Shown: piece after piece, positions 1 through 7,527 of the stretch
Numbering within the stretch: position 1 is the stretch's first letter
Layout: each line of letters starts with the position of its first letter
Origin: CAZQQN01 sp964595485
GTDB lineage: Bacteria; Bacteroidota; Bacteroidia; CAILMK01; CAYYUA01
Assembly (NCBI GenBank): GCA_964595485.1
Contig: CAZQQN010000051.1
Location: 1-13,140, forward strand
Reading direction: 5' to 3'
DNA length: 13,140 nucleotides
The notes under the pieces: generated by a model
The model's database searches: none
What the model saw: only the letters and a program-made list of their open reading frames with translations
What the model was told of the DNA's origin: nothing
Made by a program: the position numbers and the translations under genes

Positions 1-389
1 TTAACCAATGGCAAGCTCATGGTAAACCCCTTGATGCCGATTTCGATATTTTGCACAATTTGCTGTTTGTTTTAAAGGTTAATGAAGAGCAAGCTGCTGC
101 ATCCGGGTGTTCAATTGATAAGTCGGTTGCTCTCTTTCAGGAAATTGAGCTAACTTTTGGCATTACGCTTTTCGACCGGCAACGGTTTGCTTATGAGAAG
201 AATGGAGAGGTCATCAATGACCACCTCAGCAATTTAAATAAGTTGGTGGCGGATGGCACTATAACAGGTGACACAATTGTTTACAATAACCTTGTACGAA
301 CGGAAGAAGAGTACCAAAACAATTTCCGGCTACCTTTCAACAAGAGCTGGCACAAACGATTATTGAGCAACCAGGCTGTGGTATCTTAA
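1..389 (+). CDS. Partial small Bacteroidota-specific protein (3' end only)
   Basis: The reading frame is open from the left edge (first full codon at base 3) to a TAA at 387-389, so the 5' end lies outside the window and about 128 residues remain. The visible protein is soluble, with no signal peptide or membrane segment. Its segment AAASGCSIDKS, with a single cysteine, and the C-terminal KSWHKR resemble a small family of about 150 residues that I recall as widespread in Bacteroidota and often named 'ABC transporter ATPase'. No Walker A, Walker B or ABC signature motif is visible here, so that name is not supported by this sequence. The function is unknown. It converges on the FG-GAP gene with only 31 bases between the stop codons and no clear terminator. 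Confidence 0.75.
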   Translation, partial: NQWQAHGKPLDADFDILHNLLFVLKVNEEQAAASGCSIDKSVALFQEIELTFGITLFDRQRFAYEKNGEVINDHLSNLNKLVADGTITGDTIVYNNLVRTEEEYQNNFRLPFNKSWHKRLLSNQAVVS

Positions 390-420
390 CCAATATATGA
401 TTAAAAATCACGTTCAGAGG

Positions 421-2706
421 TTAATCCATAATTATTATTTTCTCCTGTTTTAGCTTTCTGCCGGAATCCTTTTCCTTAACAATGGCTATGTATGAGCCGC
501 TTTCCAAATTATCCAGTTTAGCAGAATAAACTGATTTTCCGGCATCCAGGTGCTTACTTTTAACAATCCTGCCCTTTATAGAACGGATAACCAGGCTAAT
601 ATCCTTTGACTTACCTGGCACATTTACTGTTCTTATTTGAAGATTTTGCCTTACCGGATTGGGATAAAACTTGAACCCGCTTTTTGCTTCTTCTTTTTGT
701 TCTAAGTTAACGCCGGGCGAAGTGATCGTATCTTTATCATAACGACTTCCTAAGAATATGAGGCCTCCTCTTGAATTGCCTACCATGATATCCCGGAAAG
801 AATCATTGTCCTGGTTATTAACCGCCGGATGAAGATATTCACCCAACTGACGGGCTTTAGGAGTGTCACTTTCTTCAGCTTTGATCAATTCATTATTGGT
901 TGTGAATGTATCATTCCAATGGGCTTTAAAATTGAAATAAAACAATAGTTTGCCTTGGAACTTAGTCCCAAGAATCAAATCCAGCGAATCGTTATTATCA
1001 AGGTCAGTCAATTTTGGCGTAATGAAGTTATACTCCCGATGACCAATCTTCCCAAAATTGTCTGTTTCTTCTGTAAAGGTTGGTAGCCCATTTTGTTTAC
1101 CGCTTTGTTTGAAATAATACAAATTCTTGTACTGAGATCCTATCAGTAGATCGGCTTTGCCATCGCCATTAATGTCTGCAATAGCCGGGGAGCTACTCTG
1201 CTCTACATCAATGCCATCGAGGGCATTTGTTCTCTTTGTGAAAGAAGCTTTTTGCCCGGACGATGACTGATTTTCATAGTACACCAGTTGGCCATTAGCT
1301 TTACCCAGTAAAAGATCCTTATCATTGTCTCCATCCAGATCGCCAATTGCAGGTTTTATACCAATTAGGCTGTCTTGTTTGAGACCAAGGTAATCTTCAT
1401 TCACTTTTTCATAAATGGGCTTGCTCTTAGTACCTATGTTTTCCATGAGGACTAAGCAGTCTTGGTTTCCCTTTGTTTTGGCATAATCCCCACTTGTAGC
1501 AATCAATAAATCCTGCTTTCCATCGGCGTTGTAGTCAAAGAAGACAGGGGCACTCTTATCGCCTAAGTCAAACATTGTTGCTTGGAGTAAATCATCCCTT
1601 TGATAGACAAAATTGGGCTTGTTTTTACTACCAGTGTTTTCATAATACCAAACCTGGTTTTTACTTTTTCCTGAAATTTCTGCCTGCGTGGTTACCACCA
1701 TATCGAACAGGCCATCCCCATTTACATCTGCTTTGAAGGGGGACAAAAATTCTTCGAAACTGGCTGGCTTTGAATTTTTGGGATAATTTTTTGATGCATT
1801 GGTAATAGAATCAATCGGATGGTTGTAATCTTTCCGCCCATTTTCCATTAAAATCAGGTTATCATACCCCACATCCCCATAAATAATATCCATATCGCCA
1901 TCATTGTCAACCTCAATGGGCAAGATATTGGAGCCAGCATGCTGTTTTCCAATCCTTGGGAAACCATTACAATCAATGTTAATAGCCGGTATATTAGAAC
2001 TTCCACCTGACTCCTGGAAACAGCCCCAGCAGCGATCCTCAAGAATCAGGTAAAAACTGTCCGATTTAGGATTATTAACCTCATCAGCATAATTCCTATA
2101 ATACTCCAAATAACCCCCGCCAAGGTTAAAAGCTAAGATATCTAAATCACCGTCTGAATCAACATCAGCAATACCGGGTATGTCTGTTCTTCCTGCATAA
2201 ACCGGATCTACCAAGGTATCCTGCGTATTAGGCATTTTAGACTGGATGGCCTCCGTAACCTTTTCAAAATCAAGGGTAGAATCTGAAACATTTTTAAAAA
2301 ATGCCAAATCGGCACTGGTAGTCACATAAAATAAATCTTGCTTACCATTCTTGGTATAGTCCCTCGTTAGTAGCCCCATCAATTTTTGGCCTTGTGGAAG
2401 CTCATCTTCATAGCGAGGAGCATAAACCCAATTTGTTTTGGAATTATCTTCATTGCCTAATCTTAAAAAAGGTAGGATCCGGTGATCCCTGCCATCATAA
2501 ACAACAAGATCCTTAGTACCGTCCTGGTTAAGATCCAAGTCATTGAATTGGGGGTTTTTTAAACCGCCCGCAAAAGCATTCGGTAGGGTATCATTGTATT
2601 GATTCAGAAAACGTGGATTATTACCAATAAAGTAATTAAGGCTATCCGGCTGACTGTAACCAAGAAAGGGTAGTATCATGAATAAGGCAAGAAAGAATTT
2701 TCGCAT
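421..2706 (-). CDS. Secreted FG-GAP/VCBS-repeat protein with T9SS C-terminal sorting domain
   Basis: This 761-residue protein is probably exported and surface-attached or released through the type IX secretion system. Residues 1-19 (MRKFFLALFMILPFLGYSQ) form a signal peptide. From about residue 55 to 645 it carries at least eight Asp-rich calcium-binding-type loops, for example DLNQDGTKD, DVDSDGDLD, DVNGDGLFD, DYNADGKQD and DINGDGKAD. These are typical of FG-GAP/VCBS repeats that build a beta-propeller. The last ~85 residues begin FKFYPNPV and contain a GRIV...LESGSYIAIV pattern, the type A T9SS sorting domain. The frame extends 30 codons further to a TTG at 2796, but the ATG at 2706 places the signal peptide at the N-terminus, so I chose it. 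The ligand is unknown; adhesion or polysaccharide binding is plausible for such propellers but is not shown here. It is divergent from murF. Confidence 0.9.
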   Translation of the reverse strand: MRKFFLALFMILPFLGYSQPDSLNYFIGNNPRFLNQYNDTLPNAFAGGLKNPQFNDLDLNQDGTKDLVVYDGRDHRILPFLRLGNEDNSKTNWVYAPRYEDELPQGQKLMGLLTRDYTKNGKQDLFYVTTSADLAFFKNVSDSTLDFEKVTEAIQSKMPNTQDTLVDPVYAGRTDIPGIADVDSDGDLDILAFNLGGGYLEYYRNYADEVNNPKSDSFYLILEDRCWGCFQESGGSSNIPAINIDCNGFPRIGKQHAGSNILPIEVDNDGDMDIIYGDVGYDNLILMENGRKDYNHPIDSITNASKNYPKNSKPASFEEFLSPFKADVNGDGLFDMVVTTQAEISGKSKNQVWYYENTGSKNKPNFVYQRDDLLQATMFDLGDKSAPVFFDYNADGKQDLLIATSGDYAKTKGNQDCLVLMENIGTKSKPIYEKVNEDYLGLKQDSLIGIKPAIGDLDGDNDKDLLLGKANGQLVYYENQSSSGQKASFTKRTNALDGIDVEQSSSPAIADINGDGKADLLIGSQYKNLYYFKQSGKQNGLPTFTEETDNFGKIGHREYNFITPKLTDLDNNDSLDLILGTKFQGKLLFYFNFKAHWNDTFTTNNELIKAEESDTPKARQLGEYLHPAVNNQDNDSFRDIMVGNSRGGLIFLGSRYDKDTITSPGVNLEQKEEAKSGFKFYPNPVRQNLQIRTVNVPGKSKDISLVIRSIKGRIVKSKHLDAGKSVYSAKLDNLESGSYIAIVKEKDSGRKLKQEKIIIMD

Positions 2707-2775
2707 ACCTGAAGAGTTTTTATATCTGTTAGAAACAAATAATATTGAAAATTCACTCCCGTTTATGAAATTTTT

Positions 2776-2783
2776 TAAGTTTG
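2776..2783 (+). promoter_or_regulatory. Candidate promoter -7 element for murF
   Basis: TAAGTTTG matches the Bacteroidota -7 consensus TAnnTTTG exactly. No TTG lies at the usual 17-23 base spacing upstream; the nearest, at 2745-2747, is 28 bases away, so support is weak. If used, transcription would begin near 2790, leaving almost no leader before the murF start. Confidence 0.3.
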
Positions 2784-2796
2784 GGAACCAAAGCAA

Positions 2797-4116
2797 TTGT
2801 GTATTTCATTGACCCTGGACAAGATCTACAATTTATACAAAGAAAGCAACGGCGTGACAATTGATTCACGCAATGTTACTAAAGATACTATTTTTTTTGG
2901 GCTAAAAGGTAACCAAGTGGATGGTAATCAATTTGCTACCCATGCTTTGGAAAAAGGTGCTAAAGCAGCTATTGTAGATGACCCTGCCATAATTGAGGAC
3001 GGTAACACCAATTATATCCTTGTCGACAAGGTGCTTGATACACTCCAGGATTTAGCCGCCCATCACCGGAACCAACTTAAAATACCGGTAATTGGTATTA
3101 CCGGCAGTAATGGGAAAACGACTACTAAGGAATTAATCCAGCATGTTTTAGGAAAATCTTACCGGGTTTTTGCTACACAGGGCAACTTAAACAACCATAT
3201 TGGCCTACCCCTAAGTGTGCTATCCATTGACAATGCTTGTAACTTAGCTATTCTGGAATTTGGCGCGAATCATCACGGGGAACACGAACTCCTTTGCCAC
3301 ATAGCCAAGCCTTCTCATGGCATCATTACCAATATTGGCAAAGATCACCTTGAAGGTTATGGGAGTTTTGACGGTGTGGTAAAAGCCCATCAAGAATTTA
3401 CCGATCACCTCAAAACAAATACGGGTTTACTGTTTACAAATATTGACGATCCTAACGTTCAAGCATTAGCAGAAGGGCTTTTGAAAGTCACTTACGGGAA
3501 TTACAATTACCATCCAAGGATAAATTGCGGGGGCGTTATAAACCAAAGTATTCCTATTCTTGGAGTTTCGGTAACCAAACCTTTAAACCAGGAATCACCA
3601 TTTGGCATTAATACCCAATTGTATGGCCAATATAATTTCTCCAATGTAATGGCCGCCGTTTGTATAGGCCAGTACTTCAATATTCCAAGGACTGCTATTC
3701 AAAATGGTATTCAAGCCTATCAGCCTGGGAATAACCGTTCTCAATTAATAGAATATGGTAATAAAACCATTATTCTTGATGCTTACAATGCAAACCCCTC
3801 AAGTATGGATATGGCCTTGAAAGACCTTGAAAAGTTAGCAAATCCCTGCAAAGTTGCCATTCTTGGCGATATGTTTGAATTAGGCGAATATAGCGAGCAA
3901 GAGCATCAGCAAATTGTTGAACAGGTAACTGATTCATCTTTTAAAGGTGTTTTTGTAGGAAAGCAATTCAAAGCCCTGGAGAACAATTCGGACAACTTAT
4001 TTTTCAGCAAGGTTGAAGAAGCAAAGGATTGGTTTAAAACAACTGATCTCAGCAATTGCTGGGTTCTAATAAAAGGTTCGAGAGGGATGGCTTTAGAAAC
4101 CATATTAAAAAACTAA
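2797..4116 (+). CDS. murF: UDP-N-acetylmuramoyl-tripeptide--D-alanyl-D-alanine ligase (MurF)
   Basis: MurF adds the D-Ala-D-Ala dipeptide to UDP-MurNAc-tripeptide using ATP, the last cytoplasmic step of pentapeptide precursor synthesis. The protein has 439 residues, normal for the family. The Mur ligase domains are all present: an N-terminal UDP-substrate domain with DSRNV...IFFGLKG (about 23-38), the ATP P-loop TGSNGKTTTKE (102-112), GNLNNHIG (129-136), GANHHGE (156-162) and KDHLEGYGS (182-190), then the C-terminal domain with DAYNANPSSM and ILGDMFELGE. The stop is TAA at 4114-4116. The start is uncertain. No ATG is available in frame before the conserved region and a stop lies at 2776-2778, so translation must begin at a non-ATG codon: TTG at 2797, or TTG at 2809 giving MTLDKIYNLY. 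The gene stands alone here, away from a division and cell-wall cluster. It is divergent from the FG-GAP gene and converges on the hydrolase-OsmC gene. Confidence 0.95.
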   Translation: MCISLTLDKIYNLYKESNGVTIDSRNVTKDTIFFGLKGNQVDGNQFATHALEKGAKAAIVDDPAIIEDGNTNYILVDKVLDTLQDLAAHHRNQLKIPVIGITGSNGKTTTKELIQHVLGKSYRVFATQGNLNNHIGLPLSVLSIDNACNLAILEFGANHHGEHELLCHIAKPSHGIITNIGKDHLEGYGSFDGVVKAHQEFTDHLKTNTGLLFTNIDDPNVQALAEGLLKVTYGNYNYHPRINCGGVINQSIPILGVSVTKPLNQESPFGINTQLYGQYNFSNVMAAVCIGQYFNIPRTAIQNGIQAYQPGNNRSQLIEYGNKTIILDAYNANPSSMDMALKDLEKLANPCKVAILGDMFELGEYSEQEHQQIVEQVTDSSFKGVFVGKQFKALENNSDNLFFSKVEEAKDWFKTTDLSNCWVLIKGSRGMALETILKN

Positions 4117-4178
4117 CCGTGATAAAAGCGATTTACAACGATTCCTGTTCCTTCCCCATTACAAAGCCCTGTGGGTTA

Positions 4179-5405
4179 TTAATTATCTGCTTTTTGCCAG
4201 GTTTTTACTTTGATTTCAGAGGTTAAGGTCCTGTGCACGGGACATTTGTTAGCAATCTCAATAAGTCGTTCCTGTTGCTTTTCATCAAGGTCTCCCAATA
4301 CTTCTATTTCGCGCTCTAAAATATCTATCTTACTATTTGATTGCTCACTATCTTCGCAATCCTTATCATGTTCTTTCTTATGCTGCACGTGTACCCTGGC
4401 TTCTTCAAGCGGCCATTTTTTATGGCGGGCATACATTTGCAAGGTTAGAGAAGTACAACTGCCAAGGGCAGCCGCCAAATAATCATAGGGATTGGGGCCT
4501 AAATTATGGCCGCCGGCAGATTCCGGTTCATCTACCAGTAAATAGTGCTTACCTGATTTTACATCGGTCGTAAGGGTATCTTTCCCCGTCCTTGCAACAA
4601 TTTGTTTTTCTGTTTGAAGCTCAGGCTGATCATTTTCTTCATTTACAGGTAAGTACCGAGAAGACCAGGAAGCAATCATTTGGCCAACATATTGAGCATC
4701 ATTGTTATTCATTAATAAATGATCAGCACCATCCAAAGAGATGAAGCTTTTGGGATGTTGCGCTGCCTGAAAAATACTGCCTGCATTATCTATTCCCACT
4801 ACCTTGTCAATGGGGGAGTGGATAATAAGTAGCGGCCTGCGCAGGTTATGAATATGATTTTCCAGGTTTGATTGCTCAAGGTCCTCTATAAACTGGTCTT
4901 TAATTTGAAAATCGCGGCCACCGATATTGACAGTAGCCTCGCCTTTATCCTTGATTTCATCAATTCTATGCTGAAAATGTTTGGTAACATGGTCAGGTGC
5001 TGACGGTGCCCCAACCGTTGCAACCGCTTTTACAGATGATAAATGTGACGCTGCCAATAAAACCGCTGAACCACCAAGAGAGTGGCCAATAAGAATCGAA
5101 GGCCCTTCGTAATGCTCATGCAGATAATCACAGGCAGAAATTAAATCCGAGACATTAGAAGAGAAATTGGTGTCAGCAAAATCTCCTTCGCTCTCACCAA
5201 GACCGGTAAAATCAAATCTTAGAACTCCAAAGCCATGACTTGTCAATGCCCTACTGATGTGTTTCACCGCTTTAAGGTTTTTATTACATGTAAAACAATG
5301 GGCAAATACGGCATAACCCTTAGGTTTATTATCTGCCGGGTGATCCAGGTATGCAACGAGGCTTGCTCCGTCTTTGTTATCGAAAGTGATTTTTTGATGC
5401 TCCAT
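4179..5405 (-). CDS. Fused alpha/beta-hydrolase and OsmC-family protein
   Basis: This is a 408-residue two-domain cytosolic protein. Residues 1-250 are an alpha/beta hydrolase: HCFTCNKN near the oxyanion region (36-43), nucleophile Ser109 in GHSLGG, likely acid Asp200 in SPID and base His229 in GADHLL. Residues about 265-408 are an OsmC/Ohr-like domain with the two redox cysteines, Cys317 in GSCTSL and Cys388 in NKCPVH, which in this family reduce organic hydroperoxides. The fusion is a known architecture; the hydrolase substrate is unknown. The frame runs on to a TTG at 5441, but the ATG at 5405 is preceded by AGAAGG, a good Shine-Dalgarno match, so I use it. It lies 32 bases downstream of the unknown secreted gene on the same strand, suggesting one transcript. 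Confidence 0.92.
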   Translation of the reverse strand: MEHQKITFDNKDGASLVAYLDHPADNKPKGYAVFAHCFTCNKNLKAVKHISRALTSHGFGVLRFDFTGLGESEGDFADTNFSSNVSDLISACDYLHEHYEGPSILIGHSLGGSAVLLAASHLSSVKAVATVGAPSAPDHVTKHFQHRIDEIKDKGEATVNIGGRDFQIKDQFIEDLEQSNLENHIHNLRRPLLIIHSPIDKVVGIDNAGSIFQAAQHPKSFISLDGADHLLMNNNDAQYVGQMIASWSSRYLPVNEENDQPELQTEKQIVARTGKDTLTTDVKSGKHYLLVDEPESAGGHNLGPNPYDYLAAALGSCTSLTLQMYARHKKWPLEEARVHVQHKKEHDKDCEDSEQSNSKIDILEREIEVLGDLDEKQQERLIEIANKCPVHRTLTSEIKVKTWQKADN

Positions 5406-5437
5406 TATTGTCCTTCTTATTATTCTAAAGGTAATAT

Positions 5438-6865
5438 TCAAGTATCAAATTTAATACGCAGGAATCGAAACTGGTCTGAGTCATTCAAAACAGGTACCAC
5501 TACTTTATAAGGCCCAATTTGTTTGGCTTTGCGAGGAAGGGCCCTGACCGGTTTTATGCTACCCTTTATCAAAATGTCACCTTTCATTTCCCCTTCCGGT
5601 GTTAATTCATAAAACATGAGGTTTAGATCACTTCCCATAAATGAATTGTAAAGCAATATAAGCCGGTTTTTTTGGATAAATGGCTTAAACGAAGAAAACC
5701 TGCCACCATCATTAACGGTTTTTTGTTGCTTCCTGTGCACCTTATTCCAGTTCAAATCTCCCTCAGGAGATATAGCCATTATACCTATTTCTTCAAAATA
5801 ATAGTAATTCCTTACGGAAGGGCTTGAGGAGCCAAAGTAACCATGATCCTGGTAATAGTGCTCTTCGCGCTTATACCGCTCCATCAGAACAATTGTTCCA
5901 CCATCACTCCTTGGTATTAAATTCCTCAAAATCACATCGTCCAGCTGAGTTTTCATAGTATTCTTGCCATACACTTTATCAACGAATTCCTGCTCAAAGG
6001 GTATTCGTTTAACATGAAAGCTATCATGATCCGGCTTAACGTGGAGAAACTTTAACCCTTCATATTTTGTCACGCCTACCTCACCATAAGCACCGTTAAT
6101 TAAAATTTGCTGATTGACACGATCAAGCCCCATCACAGCCTGTGTAGTTACCATGCTATCGTTGTTCATGGATTTCAGGTGGAAAGTACTATCAACGGGA
6201 TGCATTTTAATGAAATAATGACCCTTATCCTTTTTACTGGCTAATAGCACCCCTTGATAACCCAGAAATGACTGAAATGCTTTTATTTCAGCATTGGTAG
6301 CAAGCCCGGCTTTAAACTTTGTCTGATTGATGGCCGATAAGCTTTTATTCAATTGAAAGGTTTGAAGATGATAGGCTTTGTTATCACCTTTTCCGGTAAA
6401 TAAAATCAAATCGAGACCTGCCTGTTTTCTTTTATCATAAGCAAAAGATTGAACAGGTGCATCAAATTGAGCAATGGTTTTTTTGAAGGCTATTGTATCA
6501 AACTTTTTTGAGAATGAATGAACTTTTAGCTCAGTGACACCATCATTTTGCTGCTTTGTTGAAAACAAGACAACATTGCCATTAAACCAGGTAGCCCCTT
6601 TAAGCGCTGCATTTTTGGAAAATTTAAGTTTGAGCGTCTTATTTTCTCTCCCTTCTTTACTAACACCCTTAAGCCAAACTTCTTCCTCTTCCCCTTTGTC
6701 CCTGAACATTCCCCATGTGCCATCATCGCTGGCATGAATAATGACAGGGTCAAAATCTCCATCCACATTACTTATGGGGTTAGACCAATTAAGAGACTGA
6801 GCCTTTATCAAAAAAGGCAGGGCAATCATGCCAAAAACAAGCAAGAACTTAAGTAAGCTTTGCAT
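5438..6865 (-). CDS. Secreted protein of unknown function, possible beta-propeller
   Basis: This is a 475-residue protein I do not recognise. Residues 1-23 (MQSLLKFLLVFGMIALPFLIKAQ) are a clear signal peptide, so it is exported. No lipobox cysteine and no T9SS sorting tail are visible; the sequence ends ...RFLRIKFDT. The mature part is rich in alternating hydrophobic and charged residues, with blade-like patterns such as GIMAISPEGDLNWNKV and LMFYELTPEGEMKGDI. These suggest a beta-propeller-like fold, probably periplasmic or outer-membrane associated. An aromatic cluster (REEHYYQDHGYFG, RNYYYFEE) falls near residues 340-370. The frame extends nine codons upstream to 6892, but the ATG at 6865 starts the signal peptide directly. 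It is the likely first gene of a two-gene unit with the hydrolase-OsmC protein. Confidence 0.85.
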   Translation of the reverse strand: MQSLLKFLLVFGMIALPFLIKAQSLNWSNPISNVDGDFDPVIIHASDDGTWGMFRDKGEEEEVWLKGVSKEGRENKTLKLKFSKNAALKGATWFNGNVVLFSTKQQNDGVTELKVHSFSKKFDTIAFKKTIAQFDAPVQSFAYDKRKQAGLDLILFTGKGDNKAYHLQTFQLNKSLSAINQTKFKAGLATNAEIKAFQSFLGYQGVLLASKKDKGHYFIKMHPVDSTFHLKSMNNDSMVTTQAVMGLDRVNQQILINGAYGEVGVTKYEGLKFLHVKPDHDSFHVKRIPFEQEFVDKVYGKNTMKTQLDDVILRNLIPRSDGGTIVLMERYKREEHYYQDHGYFGSSSPSVRNYYYFEEIGIMAISPEGDLNWNKVHRKQQKTVNDGGRFSSFKPFIQKNRLILLYNSFMGSDLNLMFYELTPEGEMKGDILIKGSIKPVRALPRKAKQIGPYKVVVPVLNDSDQFRFLRIKFDT

Positions 6866-6932
6866 AAAAAACTCACTCCGGTATTTCAGCATTATAAAGC
6901 TCTTAGAAGCATTGCTTTAAATTTACCAAAAA

Positions 6933-6940
6933 CAAAAGTA
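6933..6940 (-). promoter_or_regulatory. Candidate promoter -7 element for the secreted protein gene
   Basis: On the minus strand this reads TACTTTTG, an exact match to TAnnTTTG. It would start transcription near 6925, about 60 bases before the ATG at 6865. No good TTG is found at the expected upstream spacing, so the call rests on one element. Confidence 0.3.
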
Positions 6941-7182
6941 GGGATTTATAAACGCTTCATCATAGCTATGGACTGATTGCGGACAAAAAATCCTGATTCA
7001 CAATGATCTACCCCTGTAAACCATTTGGAGCGCATTGAGGAACTAAAAAGAGCTCAATTCAGAGTGTTACTAATAGCACCACTAAACTTATGTATAAAAG
7101 ATTGACTATCAACACATAGTTTATTTTAATAGCCACATAACAGGTAAATTGCCGTGTTACTTTTTGCAAAATTTTGATTGGT

Positions 7183-7210
7183 TTTGCCCGGGTATGAGCT
7201 TATACGTTTG
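7183..7210 (+). promoter_or_regulatory. Candidate promoter for a structured non-coding RNA
   Basis: TTTG at 7183-7186 and TACGTTTG at 7203-7210 form a Bacteroidota-type promoter, with an exact TAnnTTTG element. The spacer is 16 bases, slightly short of the usual 17-23. The predicted start near 7217 falls just before the long inverted repeat that begins at about 7222. No protein gene follows on this strand before the terminator at 7528. Confidence 0.4.
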
Positions 7211-7221
7211 TAAGTAGATTT

Positions 7222-7384
7222 GGAAAGATCGAAGCTTAAGTTCGGAAACCATGACAAATTTTGAAGACTTTTCAGTAAAAGGAAAATGGCAAAAAGTTGC
7301 TTTAAGCAACCCCATTACAGCGTGGGGTTGCTTGAAAAGTCTTCTTTTTTGGATGGATACCCAACTTAAGCAGCGTTTAGTTCC
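7222..7384 (+). ncRNA. Putative structured RNA or palindromic element (long nested hairpin)
   Basis: The two halves are complementary in a consistent nested order. From outside to inside: GGAA (7222-7225) with TTCC (7381-7384); GCTTAAGTT (7234-7242) with AACTTAAGC (7363-7371), 9 bp; CCAT (7249-7252) with ATGG (7353-7356); GAAGACTTTTC (7263-7273) with GAAAAGTCTTC (7334-7344), 11 bp; AAGCAACCCC (7304-7313) with GGGGTTGCTT (7324-7333), 10 bp, loop ATTACAGCGT. The two inner stems abut on the 3' side, while the 5' side carries a 30-base unpaired segment (7274-7303). A T6 run at 7345-7350 follows the 11-bp arm, as in an intrinsic terminator, so the RNA could end there at about 134 nt or continue. 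The preceding promoter favours the plus strand. It matches no RNA family I know. A dispersed palindromic DNA repeat is the main alternative. Confidence 0.45.
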
Positions 7385-7428
7385 CTCAACACTCATAGGA
7401 ACCAGGGAAGAAAGAATTGTAGGAAAAT

Positions 7429-7455
7429 TCCGGGGCATTAAAACAATGCCCCGGA
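7429..7455. repeat. Perfect 11-bp inverted repeat, hairpin
   Basis: TCCGGGGCATT (7429-7439) and AATGCCCCGGA (7445-7455) are perfectly complementary around a five-base loop AAAAC. No T run follows on the plus strand. On the minus strand only AATTTTCC follows, so it is at best a weak minus-strand terminator. It may be part of a longer plus-strand transcript from the 7183-7210 promoter. Confidence 0.6.
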
Positions 7456-7527
7456 TAATTACTTATGCTTTGAAACTCTCTTTAATACCCTTAATACCCT
7501 AATTGTCAGTTTCGTAGTTTTATTTCC

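Noticed and set aside
2707..2796. TTG-started 30-residue N-terminal extension of the FG-GAP protein
   Set aside because: It would bury the signal peptide behind a polar stretch. The ATG at 2706 starts the signal peptide directly.
4117..4178. Terminator between the convergent murF and hydrolase-OsmC genes
   Set aside because: No stem longer than a few base pairs with a T run is visible.
5406..5441. TTG-started 12-residue extension of the hydrolase-OsmC protein
   Set aside because: It would overlap the upstream gene's stop. The ATG at 5405 has a good Shine-Dalgarno sequence.
7222..7384. Integron attC site or IS200/IS605 end
   Set aside because: The arms lack the attC R-box pattern, and no integrase, transposase or cassette gene is present. 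A single copy in the window cannot show mobility.
7157..7438. 93-codon minus-strand open frame in the gene-poor interval
   Set aside because: It runs straight through the nested inverted repeat, has no recognisable protein pattern, and has no promoter match upstream on that strand.
7482..7499. Tandem TTAATACCC pair as the start of a repeat array
   Set aside because: There are only two copies, with no spacers and no further units.
7251..7502. 83-codon plus-strand ATG frame inside the gene-poor interval
   Set aside because: Its first two-fifths are the hairpin arms and it also spans the second hairpin. The peptide shows no domain or consistent composition. A leader peptide is possible but not supported.
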